The notes beneath the pieces are model-generated. The model saw only the letters and a program-made list of their open reading frames with translations, was not told the DNA's origin and ran no database searches. A stretch of DNA of 64,000 bases from Lysobacterales bacterium PRO7 (lineage in GTDB: Bacteria > Pseudomonadota > Gammaproteobacteria > Xanthomonadales > Rhodanobacteraceae), in assembly GCA_021404785.1 (NCBI GenBank), contig QWHH01000014.1, positions 19,997 through 83,996 of the forward strand, in the 5' to 3' direction. Shown here in pieces: positions 1 to 8,663 of the stretch; the stretch's first letter is position 1, and each line of letters begins with the position of its first letter. Both the position numbers and the translations under genes were made by a program.

Positions 1-2
1 GC

Positions 3-272
3 GCGACGGTGGAACGCGACGGTGCGCTCATCGTGGTCGATGATCCGAAGCGCATGCGTTTTCGCCCGGGAGAATCCGTCGCCGAGAAGACCGTCCGGTT
101 TCGAACGCTGGGTTGCTGGCCCGTCACCGGCGCGATCGAGTCCGGCGCGACGGATCTGGCCCAGGTGCTGCGCGAGACGCAATCGGCTTCGCGATCCGAG
201 CGGCAAGGCCGGATCGCCGACCAGGACGCCGGCGGATCGCTCGAACGGCAAAAACGCGAGGGCTATTTCTGA
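3..272 (+). CDS. cysD: Sulfate adenylyltransferase subunit 2, C-terminal part (5' end outside window)
   Basis: About 90 C-terminal residues of the ATP-sulfurylase small subunit, which with the GTPase CysN forms adenosine 5'-phosphosulfate from sulfate and ATP in assimilatory sulfate activation. The family's C-terminal signature is clear: [17 protein letters not shown], then [15 protein letters not shown] and the terminal KREGYF. The N-terminal PP-loop lies to the left of the window. A coding GTG at 9 is internal, not the start. CysD is usually followed directly by cysN or cysNC, but here a small unrelated gene begins at the next base, so cysN must be upstream or elsewhere. Confidence 0.93.
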   Translation, partial: ATVERDGALIVVDDPKRMRFRPGESVAEKTVRFRTLGCWPVTGAIESGATDLAQVLRETQSASRSERQGRIADQDAGGSLERQKREGYF

Positions 273-554
273 ATGAGCGATTCCAGCATGAAAACAGAAC
301 TCGCCACTTGTGAGGCCAGGGTCCGCCTGGCAGAAGAAAACATTGCCTGGATACTGGATCGTCCCGCGTTCAGCGGGTGGCTCAAGGACGCGTTGGGCGG
401 TGCGATCGTGCGCGATCCCGAGCGCGTGGCCAACGATCTGGAGATTCTTGCCCACGTGCTTCGCGGCTGGACCACGGCGCGCATCGACCGGGACCTGCTG
501 CAGCCGCGCGACGCGAATGAAAGGGCTTGCGCGAATTCCGGCTCGGGAGGATAG
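273..554 (+). CDS. Small protein of unknown function downstream of cysD
   Basis: A 93-residue ORF whose ATG immediately follows the cysD TGA, so it is probably translationally coupled to it. The first 80 residues look like a compact acidic, mostly helical protein (EARVRLAEENIAWILDRPAF, then ERVANDLEILAHVLRGW). The last 15 residues are low in character. There is no signal peptide, membrane segment or cysteine motif, and I do not recognise a family. Position suggests a link to sulfate assimilation, but nothing in the sequence proves it. Confidence 0.6.
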   Translation: MSDSSMKTELATCEARVRLAEENIAWILDRPAFSGWLKDALGGAIVRDPERVANDLEILAHVLRGWTTARIDRDLLQPRDANERACANSGSGG

Positions 555-687
555 CGGGATTGGGCATGCTGAGCGTTTGCGCCGCCGCATGCCTTCTCGG
601 TGCTTGTCGGTTCGCCGTGCCGGCATGTGCCGCCTGCCAAGCAGTCCATCTGCGGCTAGGGGTGTCGGCATCCATCGGCTGCGGGCG

Positions 688-1671
688 TCAGGATTGCGGC
701 TGAACCTCTTCCGCGGCAGCTCGCCGGAGTCGATCGGCGATCGCGCTGCCCAAGCCGCGCTCGTCCGGCAAGGTCGCGAATATGAGATCACAGCGTGCGT
801 TGTCGAAATCCCGGAACCACCGGTACAGCCGATGCGCGTACTCCTCTAGCGCGGACGGCGCCGTAACCGCCAGCATTCGAGCGTCGGCCTTCAGCACGAT
901 TCCCTGTGGCGCGATCACTCCGACCGTCAATCCCCGGGCCAGCGCGGCTTCGACCGACGCAGCGAGGTCTGCAGGTTGCGACAGCGTGACCTTCGCCCGA
1001 GGGGAATAATGCCGCGGGTGCTGGCCCGGAACGCGCGGTGCATCCGGGCGTTCGCCGCCGAGCTCGCATCCGGTCAGGCTCTCGAGCGCCTCGCGGGTGA
1101 TTCCGCCAGGACGCAGCAACGCGGGTCGAGGTCCGGAAAGATCCAGGATCGTCGACTCGACTCCTACCGTGCAGTCGCCGCCGTCGAGGACGTAATCGAC
1201 GCCGCCGGATGCGGCGAACATCTCGCGAACATCGTCGGCACGGGTCGGACTGACGGCGCCAAAGGGATTCGCCGACGGCGCGGCGATCCCGCCGTCAAAC
1301 GCTTCGAGCAAGTCCAAGGTGACCGGGTGCCGCGGAACGCGGACGGCAACCGTATCCTGGCCGCCAGTGATCAAAGGAGACACGTCGGCAGCGCGGCGCA
1401 GCACCAGGGTGAGCGGACCCGGCCAGAATCGGCGCGCCAGATCCCATGCGATCGGCGGCACATCGCGCGCCCAGCCTTCGAGGCTGGCAGCGCTGGCAAT
1501 GTGCACGATCAGGGGATGCCGGGCTGGCCGGCCCTTGACCTCGAAGATGCGCCTTATCGCCGCTTCGTTCCGCGCATCGGCAGCCAATCCGTAAACGGTT
1601 TCCGTCGGCACCGCCACCAGTCCGCCATTGCGCAGCACGCGTGCGGCATGCGCCACTGCTTCGTCGCGCAT
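688..1671 (-). CDS. sua5: L-threonylcarbamoyladenylate synthase, Sua5 type
   Basis: Makes threonylcarbamoyl-AMP from threonine, bicarbonate and ATP, the first step of the universal t6A37 modification of ANN-decoding tRNAs. At 327 residues it is the long Sua5 form: an N-terminal YrdC domain (VPTETVYGLAADARN, the KGRPARHPLIVHI substrate-binding loop, SANPFGAVSPTRADDV) and a C-terminal Sua5 domain starting around PGGITREALESLTG. The short TsaC form lacks that second domain. The ATG lies 1 base after the folE stop, so the two genes form an operon. The 3' end faces the gene at 273-554. Confidence 0.92.
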   Translation of the reverse strand: MRDEAVAHAARVLRNGGLVAVPTETVYGLAADARNEAAIRRIFEVKGRPARHPLIVHIASAASLEGWARDVPPIAWDLARRFWPGPLTLVLRRAADVSPLITGGQDTVAVRVPRHPVTLDLLEAFDGGIAAPSANPFGAVSPTRADDVREMFAASGGVDYVLDGGDCTVGVESTILDLSGPRPALLRPGGITREALESLTGCELGGERPDAPRVPGQHPRHYSPRAKVTLSQPADLAASVEAALARGLTVGVIAPQGIVLKADARMLAVTAPSALEEYAHRLYRWFRDFDNARCDLIFATLPDERGLGSAIADRLRRAAAEEVQPQS

Positions 1672-1672
1672 G

Positions 1673-2398
1673 TCAGGTTGCGTTCCGCGGCAGCAATGAC
1701 AGGAATTCGCCGCGCAGCGACGAATCGGTCAGGAATCTGCCGCGCATGACGCTGTTCACCATCCTGGACTGATCGTCCTTCACGCCTCGCCAGCGCATGC
1801 AGTAGTGGTCGGCTTCCAGCACCACCGCAATCCCGTCCGGTTCGAGGCGCTGCTCCAGCAAATTGGCGACTTGGCTGACCGCCTCCTCCTGGATCTGCGG
1901 GCGACTCATGATCCAGTTGACCAGCCGGGCGTACTTCGACAAGCCGATCAGGTTCGACCCGGCGCTCGGAATCACGCCGATCCAAATGCGCCCGATGATC
2001 GGGCACAGGTGATGCGAGCAAGCACTGCGTACGCTCAGGGGGCCGACGATCATCAGTTCGTTCAGCCGCTCGACGTTCGGGAACTCGGTGACGGCGGGTG
2101 CATGCTCGTAGCGTCCGCAGAACAGCTCGCGCACGAACATCTTGGCCAAGCGTTTGGCGGTATCCCGCGAGTTGTGGTCGCTGTCCACATCGATGACGAG
2201 TGCGCGCAGCATTTCCCGTGCCCTGGCCTCGACTTCGCGCTCGATTTCCTCTATGTCACCGAGTTCAAGGTGGTCCGCGATGTTGTCGTTGGCGTGAAAG
2301 CGTGCGCCCGAAGCTTTCAGGCGCTCGCGAATTCGCTCTGACGCGGGCATCGAGCCGAATTGCCTGAGGCAGGGTGCTTCGCGCATGGTTTGGAGCAT
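1673..2398 (-). CDS. folE: GTP cyclohydrolase I
   Basis: Converts GTP to 7,8-dihydroneopterin triphosphate, the first step of tetrahydrofolate synthesis. Zinc ligands are visible in SACSHHLCPI (Cys and His) and EADHYCMRWRGV (Cys). The RDTAKRLAKMF and NLIGLSKYARLVNW blocks match the family. It has 241 residues, slightly longer than the E. coli enzyme, with an N-terminal extension before SERIRERL. The core deviates from the usual STCEHH wording, so it belongs to a more distant FolE branch, but the ligands are kept. It leads an operon with sua5. Confidence 0.9.
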   Translation of the reverse strand: MLQTMREAPCLRQFGSMPASERIRERLKASGARFHANDNIADHLELGDIEEIEREVEARAREMLRALVIDVDSDHNSRDTAKRLAKMFVRELFCGRYEHAPAVTEFPNVERLNELMIVGPLSVRSACSHHLCPIIGRIWIGVIPSAGSNLIGLSKYARLVNWIMSRPQIQEEAVSQVANLLEQRLEPDGIAVVLEADHYCMRWRGVKDDQSRMVNSVMRGRFLTDSSLRGEFLSLLPRNAT

Positions 2399-2822
2399 GA
2401 TATTTCCAATTCAATTGCCGAAGTTAAGCTCGGATCCGGCCGTCGCACCGGGAGGCGGATTCTCGCGCGGGCACGGCGCGGATCAATCGATACGCGCATC
2501 AACTGCGGTACTTTGACCCGGGCGCGATGAAGAAACCGTCAAATTCGCCGGATCACGACCGGAAGAATCACCGCTCGGCTATGCCAACGCGAGAAGCTTG
2601 CGTGCGCTCGCGATTGAGTGGCGCATCTCGGCGATATCGCAACGATGGGAAAAGCCGCCACGCAAGAAGGGTTGAAGACTGGCTACGAGCTTCATCCAAT
2701 CTTCACGTGAAATCGCGGATCGTTGCAAATAAATGCATTTTGAGCCGGTCGCCGCGGTGGCTGTCAAGACGCCGGGCCGTTTGCGTCGCCCTGCAGCAAC
2801 ATCGACGTCCGGAGGCCCAATC
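2399..2822. other. Intergenic region between divergent folE and dehydrogenase gene
   Basis: 424 bases without a convincing gene. Short open frames occur on both strands, but they overlap each other, have no ribosome-binding site and give arginine/serine-rich translations unlike the neighbouring proteins. The region should hold the promoters of folE (minus) and the 2823 gene (plus). I saw no clear -35/-10 pair, operator, terminator or repeat. The only strong signal is the GGAGG a few bases before the ATG at 2823. Confidence 0.5.
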
Positions 2823-3491
2823 ATGGTCAAAAGCGTCCTGCTCGTCGGCGCCAGCGGATTGGTCGGTCAAGGCGTGTTCCGATCGCTTCGGCGATCTGCT
2901 GGCATTGGCGAGATCGTTTTGCTCGTGCGCAGGCCGATTGCCATCGCTGATGATCGGGTGCGGGTTCTCCAGGTCGATGCGTTCTCCGGCGACAACCTGA
3001 ACAAATTCGATTTAAGCGGACTGGCTGCCTGCGTCCATTGCGCGGGACCGCTGCCTTTGGGAATGAGCGCGCGGGCTTATCGCGAAGCGACGGTCGAACT
3101 TACGCGTTGCGTGGCGACCGCGTATGCTGCCGCGAATCCGCATGGACGCCTGATCTATGTCTCCGGCATGGGCGCCGATGCGCGAAGCCGGTTGGCGCCT
3201 TTCAAGATCAAGGGCGAGGCCGAACTAATGCTCCGTGGGCTAGGCATTCCCTCGACAAGCCTGCGGCCAGGAGTGATACGCCCGGTGCAGGGCGAGATCT
3301 CGCCGCATCGCTTCCGTCGCTTTGCGTATCGACTCGGCGATCCGCTTCTCGCGCTTGGCTGCGCCATTTGCCCCTCTGTATTCACGACGACGCGCGCCGT
3401 CGGCGAGGCGGTGGCGCAACTTGTATTGGCCACGTCCCCGCCGCACTTTCTAGGGAACGCCGCCATCAACTCAATGGATTCAGCGGATTAG
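2823..3491 (+). CDS. NAD(P)-binding oxidoreductase, NAD-dependent epimerase/dehydratase-like
   Basis: A 222-residue single-domain Rossmann protein. The dinucleotide-binding glycine motif is at the N-terminus (LLVGASGLVGQGVFRSL, residues 6-22), followed by CVHCAGPLPLG and YVSGMGADARS, where the extended-SDR Tyr-x3-Lys catalytic pair would be expected but is replaced. This resembles the atypical SDR group (HTATIP2/YwnB-like NAD(P)-binding proteins), usually reductases of unknown substrate. The ATG at 2823 is chosen over an earlier in-frame start because GGAGG lies just upstream and the Rossmann strand begins here. It stands alone between non-coding stretches. Confidence 0.75.
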   Translation: MVKSVLLVGASGLVGQGVFRSLRRSAGIGEIVLLVRRPIAIADDRVRVLQVDAFSGDNLNKFDLSGLAACVHCAGPLPLGMSARAYREATVELTRCVATAYAAANPHGRLIYVSGMGADARSRLAPFKIKGEAELMLRGLGIPSTSLRPGVIRPVQGEISPHRFRRFAYRLGDPLLALGCAICPSVFTTTRAVGEAVAQLVLATSPPHFLGNAAINSMDSAD

Positions 3492-3559
3492 TCCGGTCGC
3501 CACGAGCTGGTAAGGCGACAACCGTCGTTCCATGACGATCGAAATCGCATCCTGTGGGC

Positions 3560-3577
3560 CTGTCACATTCCCGTAAT
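3560..3577 (+). promoter_or_regulatory. Possible Pho box upstream of porin gene
   Basis: CTGTCAC, four bases, then CCGTAAT matches the 7-4-7 direct-repeat layout of PhoB boxes (CTGTCAT-N4-CTGTCAT): the first half fits at 6 of 7 positions, the second at 5 of 7. It lies about 130 bases before the porin start. One imperfect match in GC-rich DNA may be chance. Confidence 0.3.
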
Positions 3578-3705
3578 CGGATTAGCGCGGGTCTGTAGCA
3601 ATCGGCGGGGATACTGCGCACCTGCGTGGACCGGGGCCATGGGTTGTCGCCGCGGTGCGCGCGAGGTCATCCATCCACGCAATCACACGCCGGAGTCATA
3701 CAAAA

Positions 3706-4734
3706 ATGCGCCATACCCCGATTGCCGCCGCGCTCGCCGCGGTCCTGCTTGCCTCTGCGGCGGCCGCCCACGCGGACGCCATGACCGACACCACGTTGAG
3801 CGGCAAGACCTACATCGATTTCACCAACCTCGACCAGACCAAGAACGGCAGCGACACCGCCAATGCCGGCACCGGCCTGGACGTGAAGCGTTTTTACCTG
3901 ACCGTCGACCACAAGTTCGACGATTTCTGGTCCGCCAGCATCACCACCGACTTCAACTACACCGCGAGCAGCGGCGAAACCCAGCTGTTCGTGAAGAAAG
4001 CATGGGTGCAGGCGAACTTCAGCGACGCGTTCAAGGTGCGCGCCGGTGCCGACGACATGCCGTGGATTCCCTTCGTCGAAGGCCTGTACAACCTGCGCTA
4101 CGTCGAGAACACCCTGACCGACCGCCTGAAATACGGCACCTCGTCCGACTGGGGCCTGCACGCGTTCGGCAGCGGCGACAACCTGTGGAACTACAACGTC
4201 GCCGTGGTCAACGGCGCCGGTTACAAGAATCCGACGCGCAGCAACAGCGTCGACGTCGAAGGCCGCTTCGGCGTGACCCCGCTGCCGGGCCTGACCTTCG
4301 CGGTCGGCGGCTACAGCGGCGAACTGGGCAAGGACACGGCGAATCTTCCGTCGGGATCCACGCGCACGGCGAACCGCCTGGACTTCGTCGCCGCCTATGT
4401 CAATCCGCAATTGCGCCTCGGTGCCGAATATTTCCGTCAGGACAACTGGAACAACGTGCTGACCACGGGACCGAAGGATTCGGCCGACGGCTATTCGGTC
4501 TGGGGCCAGTACAAGTTCGCACCGGAATACTCCGTCTTCGCGCGTTACGATCACGCCAACCAGAGCAAGGACATCAATCCGCAACTCAAGGACACCTACT
4601 ACAACGCCGGCGTGGAATGGAATGCGCGCAAGGGCGTACGTCTCGCAGCGGTGTTCAAGCATGAAAAGCTTGCCGACGCCGTCAATACGACCAAGAGCAA
4701 CGAAATCGGCGTGTGGGCGGAAATCGCATTCTGA
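3706..4734 (+). CDS. Outer-membrane porin, phosphate-selective OprO/OprP-like
   Basis: A 342-residue protein with a clear signal peptide (MRHTPIAAALAAVLLASAAA, cleavage near AHADA), followed by alternating amphipathic strands rich in aromatic residues and ending in WAEIAF, the terminal phenylalanine typical of outer-membrane beta-barrels. Repeated YxxxxxF strand patterns fit a 16-strand trimeric porin; the opening DVKRFYLTVDHKFDDFWSA resembles Xanthomonadales porins related to the OprO/OprP group. The ATG at 3706 is preferred to an earlier GTG because it starts the signal peptide and has CGGAG upstream. A strong terminator follows. Substrate specificity is inferred only. Confidence 0.75.
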   Translation: MRHTPIAAALAAVLLASAAAAHADAMTDTTLSGKTYIDFTNLDQTKNGSDTANAGTGLDVKRFYLTVDHKFDDFWSASITTDFNYTASSGETQLFVKKAWVQANFSDAFKVRAGADDMPWIPFVEGLYNLRYVENTLTDRLKYGTSSDWGLHAFGSGDNLWNYNVAVVNGAGYKNPTRSNSVDVEGRFGVTPLPGLTFAVGGYSGELGKDTANLPSGSTRTANRLDFVAAYVNPQLRLGAEYFRQDNWNNVLTTGPKDSADGYSVWGQYKFAPEYSVFARYDHANQSKDINPQLKDTYYNAGVEWNARKGVRLAAVFKHEKLADAVNTTKSNEIGVWAEIAF

Positions 4735-4764
4735 CGATCGGGTCACTCTCCTCGATCGGGGTTG

Positions 4765-4793
4765 ACGGGCGCTACGGCGCCCGTATTTTTTTT
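4765..4793 (+). terminator. Rho-independent terminator of the porin gene
   Basis: Perfect 8-bp stem ACGGGCGC/GCGCCCGT with a TACG tetraloop, followed by an A and eight T residues. It lies 30 bases after the porin stop. Confidence 0.92.
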
Positions 4794-4806
4794 GCCGCGA
4801 TTTTTT

Positions 4807-5289
4807 TTAATGGCGCTCGGCCGGAAGCACGTGCGCGAGTTCGCCGACGCCTTCGACCGAGAGCGTCCAGCCATTGAGCAGGCCCGGCTCGATGATGACT
4901 TTCGGCGAATGCAGGCGCGCACTCACCGGCTCCTCGTCGCGCACTTCCCAGCGCTGGCCGTTTTCAAGGACCAGCACCGTGCCGTGGCGCCAACCGTCGA
5001 ATTCGCCGGCGATGCGGCTTTCGATGCGCTTGGCTTCAGGCTTCGCGAAGGAATTGGCAGCGGCAGTCGGTGCGGACGCAGGCGCCGCGGCCACGGCGCA
5101 GGTGGCGCCGTGCGCGCGAACCCAGGCATCCAGCCCATGCCGCTGTTCCGGCGTGAGCTTGTCCAGGCCGAGGCCGACGAAATCCTTGTAGGACATGCAT
5201 TCGTCGAGCGATGAAAACGACGTGTCTGCGTGGGCATTGATGCCGAGTGCGCACAGGGTGAGCGCAAAAAGGGTGGTGCGGCTCTGCAT
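4807..5289 (-). CDS. Exported protein of unknown function
   Basis: 160 residues with a signal peptide (MQSRTTLFALTLCALGINAHA). The mature part has two pieces: a helical region (SFSSLDECMSYKDFVGLG, KLTPEQRHGLDAWVRAHGATC) with two cysteines that could pair, then after an Ala/Pro linker a beta-rich region (EFDGWRHGTVLVLENGQRWE to GLLNGWTLSVEG) that reads like a small barrel. It looks periplasmic or surface-associated. I do not recognise a named family. Its gene ends just beyond the porin terminator on the opposite strand and starts 68 bases from the nth stop. Confidence 0.72.
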   Translation of the reverse strand: MQSRTTLFALTLCALGINAHADTSFSSLDECMSYKDFVGLGLDKLTPEQRHGLDAWVRAHGATCAVAAAPASAPTAAANSFAKPEAKRIESRIAGEFDGWRHGTVLVLENGQRWEVRDEEPVSARLHSPKVIIEPGLLNGWTLSVEGVGELAHVLPAERH

Positions 5290-5357
5290 GGTCTGTCTCG
5301 CGAATATGGAGGTTTCGTGACGATAGTCCCCCCGCATGACAGTGGCGTGACGAATGC

Positions 5358-5996
5358 TTATCCCGCCGGCGTCTTGTGCCGGTATTCGCACAGGTCGCGG
5401 ATGATGCAGTTCGGGCAATCCGGCTTGCGCGCCTTGCACACGTAACGCCCATGCAGGATCAGCCAGTGGTGCGCGTCGCGCTTGAATTCGGCCGGTACGG
5501 TTTTCTCGAGCTTGTCCTCGACCGCGCGCACGGTCTTGCCCGGCGCAAGTCCGGTGCGATTGGCGACGCGGAAGATGTGCGTGTCCACCGCAATGGTCGG
5601 CTCGCCGAAAGCTGTATTCAAGATCACGTTCGCGGTCTTGCGGCCGACGCCGGGCAGGGCTTCGAGTGCTTCGCGCGAACACGGCACTTCGCCGCCATGT
5701 TGATCGACGAGAATCGCGCAGGTGGCGATCACGTTCTTCGCCTTGGTGTTGAAAAGCCCGATCGTGGCAATGTGCGTCTTCAGCTTTTCCTCGCCGAGAG
5801 CGAGGATCGCGTGCGCCGTGCCGGCCACGTGGAAAAGTCTGCGCGTGGCCTTGTTCACGCCCACGTCGGTGGCCTGCGCCGACAGCATCACCGCGACCAG
5901 CAACTGGAACGGCGTGGCGTATTCGAGTTCCGTCGTCGGATTCGGATTCGCCTCGCGCAGACGGCGGAAGATTTCGGCGCGCTTTTGCGCGTTCAT
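5358..5996 (-). CDS. nth: Endonuclease III, DNA glycosylase/AP lyase
   Basis: Base-excision repair enzyme that removes oxidised pyrimidines and nicks the abasic site. 212 residues, the family's normal length. Visible are the helix-hairpin-helix [14 protein letters not shown] with the catalytic lysine, the catalytic aspartate in [13 protein letters not shown], and the C-terminal [4Fe-4S] ligands spaced C-x6-C-x2-C-x5-C ([17 protein letters not shown]). The start [10 protein letters not shown] overlaps the rsxB stop as ATGA, so translation is coupled. The nth/rsxB neighbourhood recalls the enterobacterial rsx-nth operon, in which RsxB and Nth are both Fe-S proteins. Confidence 0.95.
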   Translation of the reverse strand: MNAQKRAEIFRRLREANPNPTTELEYATPFQLLVAVMLSAQATDVGVNKATRRLFHVAGTAHAILALGEEKLKTHIATIGLFNTKAKNVIATCAILVDQHGGEVPCSREALEALPGVGRKTANVILNTAFGEPTIAVDTHIFRVANRTGLAPGKTVRAVEDKLEKTVPAEFKRDAHHWLILHGRYVCKARKPDCPNCIIRDLCEYRHKTPAG

Positions 5997-6586
5997 GCGT
6001 CGCCGGTCTTCTTCGCCCGCACACGCGCCAGCGCCGCGGCGACAGCGTCGCCGGTATCGACACGGCTCTTGCGCGCGGCCAGTTCCGCCGCGTGTTCGGC
6101 AATCCAACGCGCGCGGCGTTCGTTGTGTGTCATGTAACGCGCGCGATATTTATCCGCGTCAGCCGGAACAGTCGCTGGAATCATGGCGATGCAGTCGACC
6201 GGACACGGCGCGATGCACAGCTCGCAGCCGCTGCATTCGTCGGCGAGGATCGTGTGCATGAGTTTAGACGCGCCGACGATGGCGTCGACCGGGCATGCCT
6301 GTATGCATTTGGTGCAACCGATGCAGACCGCCTCGTCGATGTATGCGATCTCGCGCGGCTTCTCCACGCCGTTGGCGGGATTCAGTGGTTTGGCGGCACG
6401 TCCGAGCAGCGCGGCCAGTGCGGCAATGCCTACCGCGCCGCCGGGCGGGCATTGGTTGATGTCGGCCTCATCGTTTGCGATTGCGTGCGCGTAGTCCATG
6501 CACGCCGGATAGCCGCAACGCGTGCATTGCGTCTGCGGCAGCAGGGCGTCGATGTGTTCGGCGAGATTCATGCCGAGTTGATCCAC
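5993..6586 (-). CDS. rsxB: RnfB/RsxB-type electron transport protein, ferredoxin-like
   Basis: 197 residues with an N-terminal cluster motif ([15 protein letters not shown]...CPPGG) of the RnfB type and two classical [4Fe-4S] ferredoxin motifs ([16 protein letters not shown] and [16 protein letters not shown]). It then has a charged Ala/Arg-rich tail of about 45 residues. Unlike E. coli RsxB it lacks the N-terminal membrane anchor, and no other rnf/rsx subunit is nearby, so it may be a soluble electron carrier rather than part of a full Rnf pump. The start [11 protein letters not shown] is provisional; the second Met (residue 6) is possible. It sits between metG and nth on the same strand. 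Confidence 0.85.
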   Translation of the reverse strand: MDQLGMNLAEHIDALLPQTQCTRCGYPACMDYAHAIANDEADINQCPPGGAVGIAALAALLGRAAKPLNPANGVEKPREIAYIDEAVCIGCTKCIQACPVDAIVGASKLMHTILADECSGCELCIAPCPVDCIAMIPATVPADADKYRARYMTHNERRARWIAEHAAELAARKSRVDTGDAVAAALARVRAKKTGDA

Positions 6587-6589
6587 CCG

Positions 6590-8656
6590 CTACTTCACCG
6601 GCATGCCCGACTTCGCGCCAGCGTCGGCATCGAGCAGGTGCAGATCGCTGCCGCCGGAGCCCGCAGAAAGGATCATGCCTTCGGAGACGCCGAAGCGCAT
6701 CTTGCGCGGCGCGAGGTTGGCAATGAACACGACTTTGCGGCCGACAAGTTTTTCGGGCTCGCCGTAACTGGCGCGAATACCGGAAAAAATCTGGCGCTGG
6801 CCAAGATCGCCGGCGTCGAGGAGAAAGCGCAGCAGCTTGTCCGAGCCTTCAACGAAACCGCATTCGAGCACGGTGCCGATGCGCAGGTCGAGCTTGGCGA
6901 AGTCATCGATCGAGATGGTTGCGACCGTGGCTTGCGGAGCTGGCGTGGGGGCGGCGGGCGTCGCCGGAGCGACGGCTTGCAGATTTTCCTTCGAGGCTTC
7001 GATCATGGCTTCGATCTTGTTGGTGTCGATGCGCGTTGCGAGCGCGGAAAATTCGCGGATGGATGCGCCAAGGCGGGGCTGGATCGCCGCGTCGAAACGC
7101 GTGGGAGATTCGCCGAGGAAGGCAAACGCGCGTGCGGCGGTGGCCGGCACAACCGGTGCAAGCCAGACCGTGAGCAGGCGAAAATAATTGATCGCCAGCG
7201 TGCAGACGACATGCAGCGCATCGCGTTTGGATTCGTCCTTCGCCATCGTCCACGGCGCGTTCGTGGCGACGTAGGCATTGGCCTCGTCGGCGACTTCGAT
7301 GATCGCACGCATCGCGGCGGCGTAGTCGCGAGCCTCATACAGCGCGGCGCACGTCGACAATTTCTGCGCGGCGGCGGCGTAGGCGGCGGATTCGCTCGCG
7401 GGCATTTGCGCGGCGAGCTTGCCGCCGAAAAATTTGTGCACGAATCCCGCGCAGCGGCTGGCGATGTTCACCCACTTGCCGACGAGGTGCGAATTGACGC
7501 GATCCTCGAATGCCTTCATGTCGAGGTCGACGTCGGCCAGGGAGGGAACAAGTTGCGTGGCGAAAAAGTAGCGCAAGTAATCCGGATCCAGGTGATCCAG
7601 GTACGTGCGCGCCTCGATGAAAGTGCCGCGCGACTTGGACATCTTCGCGCCGTTCACGGTGAGGAAGCCGTGAACGTTCACGGCGCTCGGCGTGCGCAAG
7701 CCGGCGCCGTGCAGCATTGCCGGCCAGAACAGGGTATGGAAGTAGATGATGTCCTTGCCGATGAAGTGGACCATCTCCGTTTTCGAATCGGCGCGGATGA
7801 AGCGTTCCAGATCGTCGGGCCTCAGTCCATTGCGACCGCTGTCGCACAATTCCTTGAACGCGGCGAGGTAGCCGACCGGTGCGTCGACCCAGACGTAGAA
7901 AAACTTGCCCGGCGCGTCGGGAATCTCGAATCCGAAATACGGTGCGTCGCGCGACACGTCCCAACTGCGCAGACCGTCGGCGAACCATTCCTGCAACTTG
8001 TTGACGACTTCTGCCTGCAAGCCGCCGGCATCGCGGCGCTGCGCGAGCCAGCCTTTGAGCATCACCTCGAAATCGGCCAGCTTGACGAAGAAGTGCGTGG
8101 ATTCCTTCAGTTCCGGCGTCGCGCCCGACACCACCGAATACGGATTGATCAGATCCGCCGGCGTGTAGGCCGTGCCGCAGACCTCGCAGCCGTCGCCGTA
8201 CTGATCCTTCGAATGGCACTTCGGACATTCGCCCTTGATGTAGCGATCCGGCAGGAACATGGCCTTGACCGGATCGTACAGCTGCTTCACCGGCCGCGAT
8301 TGCGTGTGGCCGGCGGCCTTGAGCGCCAGCCAGATGCGCGCAGTCAGTTCGCGGTTCGCGTCGGTGTGCGTGGACGAGTAATGATCGTAGGCGACGCCGA
8401 AATCGCGAAATGCCGAGCTGTGTTCCTTCCACACGGCATCGATCAGCGCCTGCGGCGTAATCCCTTCCTTCTCCGCGCGCAACATGATCGCGCTGCCGTG
8501 GGCGTCGTCGGCGCAAACGTAGTGCACGGTGTGCCCGGCCATCCGCATCGCGCGCACCCAGATATCCGACTGGATGTGCTCGAGCATGTGGCCCAGGTGA
8601 ATCGCGCCATTGGCGTAAGGCAGGGCGGAAGTAACGAGGATTTCGCGCGTGGTCAT
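6590..8656 (-). CDS. metG: Methionine--tRNA ligase
   Basis: Charges tRNA-Met and initiator tRNA. 688 residues, matching the long dimeric form. The ATP-binding HIGH-type motif is PYANGAIHLGH near residue 14, the zinc site is CPKC...CEVC near residues 150-165, and the KMSKSRG loop is near residue 340. The C-terminus carries the EMAPII/Trbp111-like tRNA-binding and dimerisation domain (DDFAKLDLRIGTVLECGF). An Ala/Pro linker joins the anticodon-binding and C-terminal domains. The start MTTREILVTSALPYANG is the only one that fits the N-terminus; an ORF extension upstream has no homology. rsxB begins 3 bases downstream. Confidence 0.97.
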   Translation of the reverse strand: MTTREILVTSALPYANGAIHLGHMLEHIQSDIWVRAMRMAGHTVHYVCADDAHGSAIMLRAEKEGITPQALIDAVWKEHSSAFRDFGVAYDHYSSTHTDANRELTARIWLALKAAGHTQSRPVKQLYDPVKAMFLPDRYIKGECPKCHSKDQYGDGCEVCGTAYTPADLINPYSVVSGATPELKESTHFFVKLADFEVMLKGWLAQRRDAGGLQAEVVNKLQEWFADGLRSWDVSRDAPYFGFEIPDAPGKFFYVWVDAPVGYLAAFKELCDSGRNGLRPDDLERFIRADSKTEMVHFIGKDIIYFHTLFWPAMLHGAGLRTPSAVNVHGFLTVNGAKMSKSRGTFIEARTYLDHLDPDYLRYFFATQLVPSLADVDLDMKAFEDRVNSHLVGKWVNIASRCAGFVHKFFGGKLAAQMPASESAAYAAAAQKLSTCAALYEARDYAAAMRAIIEVADEANAYVATNAPWTMAKDESKRDALHVVCTLAINYFRLLTVWLAPVVPATAARAFAFLGESPTRFDAAIQPRLGASIREFSALATRIDTNKIEAMIEASKENLQAVAPATPAAPTPAPQATVATISIDDFAKLDLRIGTVLECGFVEGSDKLLRFLLDAGDLGQRQIFSGIRASYGEPEKLVGRKVVFIANLAPRKMRFGVSEGMILSAGSGGSDLHLLDADAGAKSGMPVK

Positions 8657-8663
8657 GCCGCGA

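Noticed and set aside
2527-3000. 157-codon open frame overlapping the start of the dehydrogenase
   Set aside because: Out of frame with the clear Rossmann protein, Arg/Ser-rich, and no ribosome-binding site.
3667-4746. 359-codon open frame opposite the porin
   Set aside because: Same length as the porin gene because stops are rare on the other strand; valine/arginine-rich and without a start signal.
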